Source: Natronorubrum daqingense (GTDB lineage: Archaea; Halobacteriota; Halobacteria; Halobacteriales; Natrialbaceae). Taken from it: a DNA stretch of 64,000 bases. The notes under the pieces are model-generated. The model was given only the letters and a program-made list of their open reading frames with translations, did not search any database and was not told where the DNA came from. Positions 57,268 to 64,000 of the stretch are shown in pieces; positions within the stretch are counted from its first letter, which is position 1, and the number at the start of each line of letters is the position of its first letter. Location of the stretch: the NCBI RefSeq assembly GCF_001971705.1, contig NZ_CP019327.1, positions 2,232,001 through 2,296,000 of the forward strand, given 5' to 3'. The position numbers and the translations under genes are program-made.

Positions 57268-57855
57268 ATGGCCGATCACGACGACGAACGACGCAGCGAC
57301 GAGGGAGAGATCGACGACGAACGGTCCAGCGACGAAGACGAGCCCGACGAACTCGAACTCGAACTCGAGCGCACGGACGACCGATCCGCCGTCGCCGAGA
57401 TGGTGCGAACGCTTTCGAACGCGCTGGCAGACGGCCGAGCATTTCGGGTGAGCGCCGAGGAGTACACCGCGTCGGTCGCGATTCCCGAACGGGTCCGAAC
57501 CGAGGTCGAGGTCGAGTACGAGGGCGACTCCGACCCGCCCGTCGCCGAATTCGAACTCGAACTCGAGTGGGACGATCCCGACGGTTCGAGCGTCGACCTG
57601 TCGGAAGGGGGTGCAGATACCACCGGAATTACGCTCGAGGACGGATCACAGGCGAACCGAGACGGGCGAACCAGTCGATTCGAGGTCTACGAAGACCGCG
57701 CGGAGGAGTGGCGCTGGCGACTCGTTCACTGGAACGGCAACATCGTCGCCGACAGCGGCGAGGGGTACGCCTCGCGCTCGAACGCCCGGCGAGCCGTTCG
57801 CAATATGCGTGAGATCGTTCCATCGGCTCGGTTGGAGGACGTCCAGTCGGAGTGA
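57268..57855 (+). CDS. Amphi-Trp plus YegP-type (DUF1508) domain protein
   Basis: 195 residues. After an acidic tail (about 1-35) comes an amphi-Trp-like domain (MVRTLSNALADGRAFRVSAE through EFELELEWDD, about 45-110). A Gly/Thr/Asp linker leads to a C-terminal YegP/DUF1508 unit: RFEVYEDRAEEWRWRLVHWN, GEGYASRSNARRAVRNMREI. Both domain types occur in haloarchaea and are linked to general stress or growth; neither has a known reaction. The order in one chain is reported in haloarchaeal genomes. No signal or membrane segment is present. Its last codons take part in a 36-nt duplication. Confidence 0.78.
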   Translation: MADHDDERRSDEGEIDDERSSDEDEPDELELELERTDDRSAVAEMVRTLSNALADGRAFRVSAEEYTASVAIPERVRTEVEVEYEGDSDPPVAEFELELEWDDPDGSSVDLSEGGADTTGITLEDGSQANRDGRTSRFEVYEDRAEEWRWRLVHWNGNIVADSGEGYASRSNARRAVRNMREIVPSARLEDVQSE

Positions 57856-57917
57856 ACGAGTCGAAACCGGACCACGGCGGAGTCGGAGTAAACGAGGCGA
57901 GACCGGACTACGGGCGG
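57845..57917. repeat. 36-nt duplication across two convergent stop codons
   Basis: AGTCGGAGTGAACGAGTCGA... (57845-57880) recurs with several changes at 57881-57917. The first copy contains the stop region of the amphi-Trp gene; the second contains the stop codon (57908-57910) of the converging DUF547 gene. Confidence 0.7.
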
Positions 57918-58642
57918 AAATCGTCCAGTTCGACCTCGAACTCGAGGTCGGGTGTGTGCGGGCCGGACTCGTACTCGAGTGACGGCTTCGCGTCGTCGGG
58001 TATCGCGTTGTACGTCCGGAGGAAGTCGACGATACCGCGGACGCCGCCGAAGTCGCCGCGATAGCGACTGAAGAGTTGTGGAACCGTCGCGGCGTTCGAA
58101 CTCGAGTCGTAGGAGACGTGTTCGGCGAGGAACCACTCGACGGCGATGTCCAGCGCTTCGTCGACGTCGTCCGCCGAGTAGACGGTCACCGGCGGACAGT
58201 GTTCCGCGCCGCGACTGATCACGAAGTGCGTCCGCGGATCGCAGGCGGGTAGTCGAAACTCCCGTTCGAACGTCGATGGCAACGGCCGCGGAACGTACCC
58301 GAACCCCCAGGGGTGCTTCGAACAGCGGAGGAGGCCGTGCTCGATGTCGTTGAGGCTCAACCAGACGCCGGCAACCGGAATCTGATCGCGAGTTGCGAAC
58401 TTCCACCGGCGGACCGGACTGCCCTCGAGTGACGACGGAGTCGACTCGAGAAGCAACTGCGCGTAAGCGTTGTAGCAGTTGAGCCAGAACGATAGTTTGG
58501 CCTCGCGCGTCGCCAGTGCTCGTCGGAGCGGCGCTCGCTCGAGTGTCGCGAGATGCTCTTGCAGCCAGGCCGTCTCACCCTCCGTCTTGACCGTATACAA
58601 CAGATCGGCCGAGAGAGAGAGTGGGTCGAGCTGGGTCGACAT
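57908..58642 (-). CDS. DUF547 domain protein
   Basis: 244 residues from MSTQLDPLSLSADLLYTVKT. The DUF547 hallmark FWLNCYNAYAQLLLES is near residue 53, followed by GVWLSLNDIEHGLLRCSKHP, where the conserved ND..IEHG motif appears, then FVISRGAEHCPPVTVYSADD and DFGGVRGIVDFLRTYNAIPD. The single Cys near an invariant His-Cys pair suggests a thiol-based or metal site. The family is found in all domains and its biochemical role is not settled. No signal peptide. Start at the ATG 58640-58642; the longer frame is the antisense of the next gene's leader. Divergent from the AI-2E family permease (115 nt). Confidence 0.88.
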   Translation of the reverse strand: MSTQLDPLSLSADLLYTVKTEGETAWLQEHLATLERAPLRRALATREAKLSFWLNCYNAYAQLLLESTPSSLEGSPVRRWKFATRDQIPVAGVWLSLNDIEHGLLRCSKHPWGFGYVPRPLPSTFEREFRLPACDPRTHFVISRGAEHCPPVTVYSADDVDEALDIAVEWFLAEHVSYDSSSNAATVPQLFSRYRGDFGGVRGIVDFLRTYNAIPDDAKPSLEYESGPHTPDLEFEVELDDFRP

Positions 58643-58757
58643 TCGTCTGTAGATTGGCGTAGGAGCCTCTTGAAGCCGTGTGGCGAGTGCGTACGACAGT
58701 CTCCGGGACGAATATGTCTGGTCTAGGCTTTTCCGAGACGGCGTCGAGGTATGGGGC

Positions 58758-59783
58758 ATGAACCGGAGCAAAGGCTATCTGCTGGTGCTCGTCACCATCT
58801 TTGCGTACCTCTCGTGGCAACTCGTGACGCCGTTCTTACAGTTCGTTCTCGCTGCCGTGCTCATCGCGTTCGTGCTCTACCCGCTACAGCGTCGACTCGA
58901 GAAACACGTGGGGCCAACGATTTCGGCGTTCATCCTGCTCCTGGTTGCGATTGCCGGCTTCATCGTTCCGTTCGTGCTCGTGGCCGCGATGATCGCGGAC
59001 GACGCGGTCAGAATCCTCCAAGATGCCGACGCAGAGACCCTCCAACTGACGGAAATCGAAGAGCTAATCGAAGAACAGGCCGGACTCGAGGTTGATATCG
59101 CCGACTCCGTGATGGACTCGGCTCAAGAGATCGGGACGATTCTGCTCGAGCGCTCGACGGAGTGGTTCAGCATGCTTACGCACACGCTGATCGGCCTCGG
59201 ACTCACGCTCTTTCTCATCTACTATCTGCTCAAGGACGGCGACAAACTGATGGCGTGGCTCCGAGACAAGACGCCACTTCCCGAGGACGTACAGGACGAC
59301 CTCTACGGCGAACTCAACGAAGTCATGTGGGCCGTTCTCGCCGGACACGTCCTGATCGCCATCATCGAGGGCGTCATCGCCGGATTAGGGCTGTTCGCTA
59401 CCGGAATTCCCAACGCGGGCTTCTGGACGTTCGTCATGGTGGTCCTCTCGCTCGTCCCGCTGATCGGCGCGCCGCTGGTCTGGATTCCGGCTTCGATCTA
59501 CCTCCTGATGATCGGCGAACCCATCCTCGCGCTCGCGCTGGCGGTCTACAGCGCCATCGTCGTCGGCATCGCCGACGACTACCTTCGCCCCATCGTGGTC
59601 GACCGCTACGCCGAGATTAGCCCTGCCGTGATCATCCTCGGCGTCCTCGGCGGCATCTACGCGTTCGGCGTCATGGGGCTCTTCTTCGGACCCGTGATCC
59701 TCGGCGCGTTCCTCGCGGTCGTCGACGTCATCGACGAGAACTACGACCGACTCGGGGGCGATTCCGAACCGGGGGAGACGTGA
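58758..59783 (+). CDS. AI-2E family membrane transporter
   Basis: 341 residues from MNRSKGYLLVLVTIFAYLSW. Seven or eight transmembrane segments: an N-terminal pair, a loop with a helical extracellular or cytoplasmic part (about 90-150, TLQLTEIEELIEEQAGLEVD), then a bundle with HTLIGLGLTLFLIYYLLKDG, HVLIAIIEGVIAGLGLFATG, and the family motif VGIADDYLRPIVVDRYAEIS near 275, followed by PAVIILGVLGGIYAFGVMGLF. The family includes transporters and Na+/H+ antiporters; autoinducer-2 transport is unlikely in haloarchaea, so cation or small-molecule transport is more plausible. The ATG at 58758 avoids a poor N-terminal extension. Confidence 0.92.
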   Translation: MNRSKGYLLVLVTIFAYLSWQLVTPFLQFVLAAVLIAFVLYPLQRRLEKHVGPTISAFILLLVAIAGFIVPFVLVAAMIADDAVRILQDADAETLQLTEIEELIEEQAGLEVDIADSVMDSAQEIGTILLERSTEWFSMLTHTLIGLGLTLFLIYYLLKDGDKLMAWLRDKTPLPEDVQDDLYGELNEVMWAVLAGHVLIAIIEGVIAGLGLFATGIPNAGFWTFVMVVLSLVPLIGAPLVWIPASIYLLMIGEPILALALAVYSAIVVGIADDYLRPIVVDRYAEISPAVIILGVLGGIYAFGVMGLFFGPVILGAFLAVVDVIDENYDRLGGDSEPGET

Positions 59784-59883
59784 TTCGTGACCGGTAGTCG
59801 AGGATGCTATCCACGTTCGATCTCGAAGAGATGATCGACGATGAGACCGACCTCGCTGAACAGTGAAGAGTTGCCAACATTCG

Positions 59884-59890
59884 ATAATAT
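59884..59890 (+). promoter_or_regulatory. TATA box of the GH26-like gene
   Basis: ATAATAT is centred 29 nt before the GTG at 59916, favouring a leaderless start there or at the next in-frame GTG at 59928. Confidence 0.45.
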
Positions 59891-59915
59891 CGTTTTGTGA
59901 TCCTCACGGTATCGT

Positions 59916-61076
59916 GTGCTTTCCACCGTGACAGATATAGGACCAACAGTCGTTACGAACGCTGTGCGTCGACGCGACATACTCGGGACGATCTCCACGG
60001 CCGCGATAGCAAGTTCGGTGAGCGGGTGTACTCAATCGACGACCGACGAGGGAACCCGAATTATCGGCTCGTATCCCGGCGACGACGCCACTTCGGCGGA
60101 ACAGTACCGTCCCTTCGAGGAGTGGCTCGAGACGCGGTTCGGCGTGCTCACGCTCTACGTGAACGCGGACGACGACGAGAGCGTCCGTCAGAACTTCCTC
60201 TCGGGACTAACGGACGTCTGGCAGACGGGTCACGTCCCCATGGTGACCTGGCTTTCGTACGTCGATTCGGAGTCGGAGACGCCGTCGACGATCACGCACC
60301 AGATCCGCGACGGCGAGTACGACGCTGTCCTCGAGTGGTGGGTGGACGAACTTTCGGCGTGGTTGGCGGCCGACGACCCGGTGATCGACGGGCCGCGACG
60401 GCTCTATTTCAGGCCGTTTCCGGAAATGAACGGGGACTGGCTTCCCTGGAGCGTCCTCGAGGACGACGACGTCGAACCGTTCGTCGACGCGTGGCGCTAC
60501 GTTCACGAGCGGTTGATGGACGCAGTCGATGCGGACGATCCACGTGAACGCGTCCAGTGGGTCTGGAATCCGAACGCAACAGAACACACCGACGTTCCAA
60601 CCGAAGCGAGCTACCCGGGTGAGGAGTACGTCGACTGGATCGGAATCGACGGCTACAATTTCGGTGATAGTTCGATGGGGGATGGCTGGCAGTCGCCGGA
60701 GTCAGTGTTCGAACCGATGCGGACCAGACTAACCGACCTCAGTGACCGACCGCTATCGATCCCCGAATTTGGATCGACATCGGTCCGAGACGGCGAGCAC
60801 GATGTATCCGCCAAAGACGAGTGGATCGACGATGTCTTCGAGTACATCGAGGCGAACGATATCCGAATGGTGTGTTGGTTCAACGTCGACAAGGAAACCG
60901 ACTGGGCGGTCTTCGGCGGTGCTCGCGGCACGGATACGTTCGAAGACGAACGCAGAGACGAACGGTATCGCGTCTACGATAGCTTTCGGGAACGAGTTCA
61001 GCGGGGTGACTACGTCGGCGGAAGCACCCAGACGCCCGGCGTCCTCTCGAACGATCACTTCCAGGGCCGGTTTTGA
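59916..61076 (+). CDS. Secreted GH26-like glycoside hydrolase lipoprotein
   Basis: 386 residues, GTG start (alternatives at 59928 and 59964, no ATG nearby). The N-terminus carries a Tat motif, AVRRRDILGTISTAAIASS, and a lipobox SVSGC, so the protein is exported folded and lipid-anchored. The catalytic domain resembles GH26 mannanases/lichenases: the acid/base Glu in RRLYFRPFPEMNGDWLPW near residue 170, the conserved VQWVWNPNATEHTDVPTE, and the nucleophile Glu in RPLSIPEFGSTSVRDG near 280. It probably cleaves a beta-linked glycan outside the cell. It converges on the GT2-GT39 pair, a candidate source of that glycan. Confidence 0.85.
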   Translation: MLSTVTDIGPTVVTNAVRRRDILGTISTAAIASSVSGCTQSTTDEGTRIIGSYPGDDATSAEQYRPFEEWLETRFGVLTLYVNADDDESVRQNFLSGLTDVWQTGHVPMVTWLSYVDSESETPSTITHQIRDGEYDAVLEWWVDELSAWLAADDPVIDGPRRLYFRPFPEMNGDWLPWSVLEDDDVEPFVDAWRYVHERLMDAVDADDPRERVQWVWNPNATEHTDVPTEASYPGEEYVDWIGIDGYNFGDSSMGDGWQSPESVFEPMRTRLTDLSDRPLSIPEFGSTSVRDGEHDVSAKDEWIDDVFEYIEANDIRMVCWFNVDKETDWAVFGGARGTDTFEDERRDERYRVYDSFRERVQRGDYVGGSTQTPGVLSNDHFQGRF

Positions 61077-61187
61077 GTGACGACACGAGACGTACCGCGA
61101 CCACGGCGGTACTCGATTCAGGTCGCCCTCGAGTCGGTCACGGAGGGTGGCTCGTCCCCCGAGATCGAAACCGTCTCAGCGCTCGCG

Positions 61188-62873
61188 TTATTCGGTTTCG
61201 TCGTTCTCGAGTGAAAACCGGTAGGTGTCGATCTCGCCGTGCTCGTAGTACTCGTACTCCGCCGCTGCGGCCTCGAGGTCGGTGATCCACTCGTCCTCGT
61301 GTTCGTACGCTTGCGGGGCGACGACCCAAAATTGGGTTTCGTTACCGGGAGCATCGGCGAGTGCGGTTTCAGTTTCGTTGATCGTCTCCTCCGGCGAAAC
61401 GAACGGATCCTGTGAGTCACCGACTGCAGCGTCGGGCGGATCCAGCACGGTTTCGGGCGGTCGATCCGTATAGGCGACGAGCGCGTCTGCAGTATACCCC
61501 GGCGTGACGAAAACCGGTTCGTCCGGACTCGCGTCGACCGTCGCTGCCGCTCCCGGCCAATCTTCCTGCGTCTCCGCACCGACGTAGACGCCCGCGGAAG
61601 CGACCAATCCGACGAGCAGGAGTGTCGCGAGGAGCCAGCGGAGTGAACGCCGATCGATCCGAGTTACTCCGTGTGCGGCTAGCAACGCGAGACCGCCGAG
61701 CGAGACGAACGCGTACTCGAGGTGAAAGACCGGCACGAACACGTGTGAAATGACGTACGGAGCCAAAATCGGGACGAAAGCCCAACACAGGACGACGTAC
61801 TCGCGTTGAAGGTAGGTCCTGACGACGGTGGCGTCGGCGCTCGCTTCGGCCGAACGGGCGGTTCGTTTCGTCGCGGTCGCGTGTTCGTCGTCGGGTTCGT
61901 CCGCGGTGAACGGTGCGCTCTGGTGCCACTCACGGACGTCGTCCGGCGTATAGGTGATAAACGAGTACGCTCCGAGCACCGCGAGACAGCCGAGGACGAC
62001 GACAGAAAGGGTGTGACTGACCGGGTCGTGAACCGCGAAGGGGTAGGTCGCAAGCCTCCCGGCGTACACGAGGAGCGTCTGAGCGAACTGGCCCAGCGTT
62101 GGCGGCGTGAACCACGAGAACGGGTCGGTGTTCCCCAGACGAACGTGCCAGGCGAACGTCGCAAGCCAAGGGAGCGATCCGACGACGATCAGCGTCTGCG
62201 CCGTGAGCCACGCTCGAGTCGGGATTCGATCTGGCCACCCTCGAGGGAGTATCCATCGAGCGACGAGGACGTTGTGCGCGAGGATGACGAACACTCCGGT
62301 GACGTGAGTGCAGACAAGTAACACGCACGAGAGTACGTATCCGGCCCACACGGTCCGCGAGCGATCCCCGGATAACAATCGTGCGAAGAAATAGAACGAG
62401 AGTGTACTACAGAGAAACAACAACGCGAGGAAACGGGCTTCCCGCGAGTACTGAATGTGGAGTGGTGAGAGCGCGAGAACGAGAGCAGCGATAACGCCGA
62501 CGCGTCGGTCGAACAGCACGCGTCCGGTCGCGTACAGGAGGTAGACCGAGGCAACCCCACAGAGAATCGAGAACGACCTGGCGAGGAAGGTCGTCGAACC
62601 GACGAGTCCGAGCCATCCCTGTACGAGCACGATATGCAGCGGCGATTCGGGGACGTTGCCCGCGACGATGGCTTCGATCGTACTCGACGGGTTGGGTGTC
62701 CATCCCTCGAGCGCTGCGATTTCGTCCAGCCAGAGGCCGTCCGTCGTCAGCCCGTGAAACCGGGTGACGCCGGCGAGGAGCAAGACGATGGCCATCGATA
62801 ACTGCGGCCAATACGCGATGAGAACGTCCGAGACACGCGAACGCGCCAATACAACGGAAGAATCGACCACCAT
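61188..62873 (-). CDS. GT39-like membrane glycosyltransferase (ArnT/PMT type)
   Basis: 561 residues, about 11 transmembrane segments. The first luminal-type loop has the catalytic acid motif TTDGLWLDEIAALEGWTPNP near residue 45, followed by multi-pass segments such as LARSFSILCGVASVYLLYAT and SREARFLALLFLCSTLSFYF, and a C-terminal external domain of about 135 residues (GAETQEDWPGAAATVDASPD) with acidic composition. These enzymes use a polyprenyl-phosphate sugar to glycosylate a protein or polymer on the outer face. Its ATG overlaps the stop of the GT2 gene by one base (TAATG), so the two are translationally coupled. Confidence 0.85.
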   Translation of the reverse strand: MVVDSSVVLARSRVSDVLIAYWPQLSMAIVLLLAGVTRFHGLTTDGLWLDEIAALEGWTPNPSSTIEAIVAGNVPESPLHIVLVQGWLGLVGSTTFLARSFSILCGVASVYLLYATGRVLFDRRVGVIAALVLALSPLHIQYSREARFLALLFLCSTLSFYFFARLLSGDRSRTVWAGYVLSCVLLVCTHVTGVFVILAHNVLVARWILPRGWPDRIPTRAWLTAQTLIVVGSLPWLATFAWHVRLGNTDPFSWFTPPTLGQFAQTLLVYAGRLATYPFAVHDPVSHTLSVVVLGCLAVLGAYSFITYTPDDVREWHQSAPFTADEPDDEHATATKRTARSAEASADATVVRTYLQREYVVLCWAFVPILAPYVISHVFVPVFHLEYAFVSLGGLALLAAHGVTRIDRRSLRWLLATLLLVGLVASAGVYVGAETQEDWPGAAATVDASPDEPVFVTPGYTADALVAYTDRPPETVLDPPDAAVGDSQDPFVSPEETINETETALADAPGNETQFWVVAPQAYEHEDEWITDLEAAAAEYEYYEHGEIDTYRFSLENDETE

Positions 62874-64000
62874 TATTCGGTTGGTGAGTCGTCGGCGTCT
62901 CGTTGATCGATTCGCTGTGCATGCGTCCAGTCGAGGTCCCGGTCAGAGAGAACGTCGAACAGACACTTGAGGTTCAACGCGTCGTGAAAGTGCTTGTAGC
63001 CGATAACGAAAAGCGGCGCGTAGATGATCAACCGCCAGTCCTCGCCCTCGATGAGAATGCCGAGCGCTGCGATGAGGACGATGATGCTCGTAAAGAAGAC
63101 GAACAGCGCGAGCACCTGAACGACCTGTCCTCCCAGGAGCAACCAGGCGATGAACCCGAGTATGATCCAGGTGGCGACGGGCAAGAAGAACAACTCGACT
63201 AACCGAAATGGAACCGCAAGTCGATGAAGGAGGCCGTACGAGGAGTCGACGACCACCCGAATGTGCTTGAACAGTGTCATGTAGTTGCCCCGATACCATC
63301 GGAGTCGCTGGTTGTAAAGCGACGTCCAGGTGTCCGGAGCCTCGGTATAGACGCGGGCATCGCTGACGGAAACGCGATACCCCGAGCGGAGTATTTTCAT
63401 CGTCACGTCAAAGTCCTCGGTTAGCGTCTCCGGATCGTACGCGAAGACGCCCTCGATCGCCTCGCGGCGATACGCACCGAGACACCCTGGAACGATCAGA
63501 ACGATGCCGAAGTAATCGAGCATGCGACGGTAGATGTTGACCCCGATGGTGTACTCGAGTTGCTGACAGCGCGTGATCAACGAGTTTCGGTTCCAAATCG
63601 TCACGTTACTCGCGACGGCACCAATTTCTGGATTCGACGCGAACGGAGCGACGATCTGTTTGAGGGCGTCGGTTGCGACGATGCTGTCCGCATCGACCGT
63701 GACGATAACCTCACCTTCGGCGAACAATAGTCCGTAGTTGAGAGCGGAGTACTTGCCGCCGTTTTCTTTCGTCACGACGCGAACCCCCTCGGATTCGAAC
63801 GAACGTGCTTCCCCGGCCGTTTCGTCCGTACTTCCGTCGTCGATAACGATGATCTCCAACTGTTCTTCCGGGTAGCGCGCCTCGAGTAACGACGCGACCG
63901 TTCGACCGACGTAGCCGGCTTCGTTGTACGCCGGAACGAGAACGGTAATCGACGGAAACGGTGGTGACGGAGTGAACTTCGCGTGATCGACCTGATCGTG
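62873..64000 (-). CDS. GT2 processive glycosyltransferase (5' end outside window)
   Basis: 376 codons seen; the start lies beyond the window. Family 2 core: TVLVPAYNEAGYVGRTVASL, IVIDDGSTDETAGEA (DDGS), TVDADSIVATDALKQIV (DxD), TEDFDVTMKILRSGYRVS (ED), and the QRLRWYRGNYMTLFKH motif (Q..RW) typical of processive synthases such as cellulose, PNAG or hyaluronan synthase. Three or four transmembrane helices follow (LVELFFLPVATWIILGFIAW, LALFVFFTSIIVLIAALGIL). It therefore extrudes or builds a polysaccharide at the membrane. It is coupled to the GT39 gene and converges on the GH26-like lipoprotein, suggesting a surface-polysaccharide locus that continues outside the window. Confidence 0.9.
   Translation of the reverse strand, partial: HDQVDHAKFTPSPPFPSITVLVPAYNEAGYVGRTVASLLEARYPEEQLEIIVIDDGSTDETAGEARSFESEGVRVVTKENGGKYSALNYGLLFAEGEVIVTVDADSIVATDALKQIVAPFASNPEIGAVASNVTIWNRNSLITRCQQLEYTIGVNIYRRMLDYFGIVLIVPGCLGAYRREAIEGVFAYDPETLTEDFDVTMKILRSGYRVSVSDARVYTEAPDTWTSLYNQRLRWYRGNYMTLFKHIRVVVDSSYGLLHRLAVPFRLVELFFLPVATWIILGFIAWLLLGGQVVQVLALFVFFTSIIVLIAALGILIEGEDWRLIIYAPLFVIGYKHFHDALNLKCLFDVLSDRDLDWTHAQRIDQRDADDSPTE

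Noticed and set aside
55629-57812. 727-codon frame on the plus strand
   Set aside because: It runs out of frame through the phosphorylase gene and antisense to the HNH gene; composition is Arg/Ser-rich.
1-64000. tRNA, rRNA or other structured RNA genes
   Set aside because: I looked in the larger gaps for cloverleaf signatures (T-loop GGTTCGAATCC type) and rRNA segments and saw none. A covariance-model search would be needed to exclude small RNAs.
1-64000. CRISPR array
   Set aside because: The tandem repeats found here are directly adjacent or coding and have no unique spacers of about 30-40 nt. The 31-nt-period repeat at 57129 has only three degenerate units and no cas genes nearby.

Overview
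The window is a stretch of chromosome-like DNA from an extremely halophilic archaeon (Halobacteria). The DNA is GC-rich. The proteins are strikingly acidic (Asp/Glu-rich, Lys-poor), which is the salt-in signature. Many genes belong to haloarchaea-specific families (HalOD1, bat-type HTH, DUF5802, DUF63, SAMP1 with a C-terminal Gly-Gly, archaeal GatD). Several genes have an A/T-rich TATA-like box about 27-30 nt before the start codon and no Shine-Dalgarno sequence, as expected for leaderless haloarchaeal transcripts. The hexamer CTCGAG is very frequent, a habit I associate with Natrialbales-type genomes; that assignment is inference. I saw no rRNA, tRNA, CRISPR array, insertion sequence or phage block, so this looks like ordinary chromosome with accessory patches.

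Layout. 1-9.1 kb: partial TrkA, an AsnC-type ligand-binding protein, MetY sulfhydrylase, a bat-type regulator, a HalOD1 protein with a 46-residue zinc ribbon, GpmI phosphoglycerate mutase, a DCC-family redox protein and a NurA-like nuclease. 9.4-12.2 kb: a tandem winged-helix regulator and a HerA-like hexameric ATPase, the usual partner of NurA. 12.2-14.2 kb: two secreted CAP-domain paralogues, one with a long Asp/Glu/Ala repeat. 14.6-19.4 kb: a small hydrolase, a membrane M23 metallopeptidase, a zinc-ribbon winged-helix regulator and PspA. 19.4-25.3 kb: a lipoprotein and three copies of an undescribed four-helix membrane protein interleaved with an HPP protein and another small membrane protein. 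25.3-30.7 kb: a cupin, a 1026-residue FAD/Fe-S D-lactate-dehydrogenase-like enzyme, a cyclophilin and an aspartoacylase-like M14 protein.

30.7-38.4 kb is an apparent catabolic island: SDR, TrpD-like protein, alpha/beta hydrolase with a sterol-carrier-like partner, two iron-type alcohol dehydrogenases and an MFS transporter. 38.6-49.8 kb holds a fused AhbA-AhbB siroheme decarboxylase, small membrane and regulatory proteins, a Vms1-like peptidyl-tRNA hydrolase, a DUF1611 protein paired with a dipeptide/N-acyl-glutamate epimerase directly before GatD, a GNAT acetyltransferase and SAMP1.

50-56.2 kb carries a K+ channel and then a cluster that reads as a nucleoside-ribose salvage route: DeoC, ribose-1,5-bisphosphate isomerase, a DUF63 membrane protein, a PfkB kinase, a HalOD1 protein and a uridine-phosphorylase-type enzyme. 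Together they could phosphorolyse nucleosides, phosphorylate ribose-1-phosphate and isomerise it to ribulose-1,5-bisphosphate. 56.2-64 kb holds an HNH protein, an amphi-Trp/YegP protein, a DUF547 protein, an AI-2E family permease, a GH26-like secreted lipoprotein and, converging on it, a GT2-GT39 pair that runs off the window and suggests surface polysaccharide synthesis.

Short tandem duplications recur between genes (25.74, 38.4-38.57, 40.82, 57.13 and 57.85 kb), and several perfect palindromes lie just upstream of genes. These are the main features that the genes do not explain.
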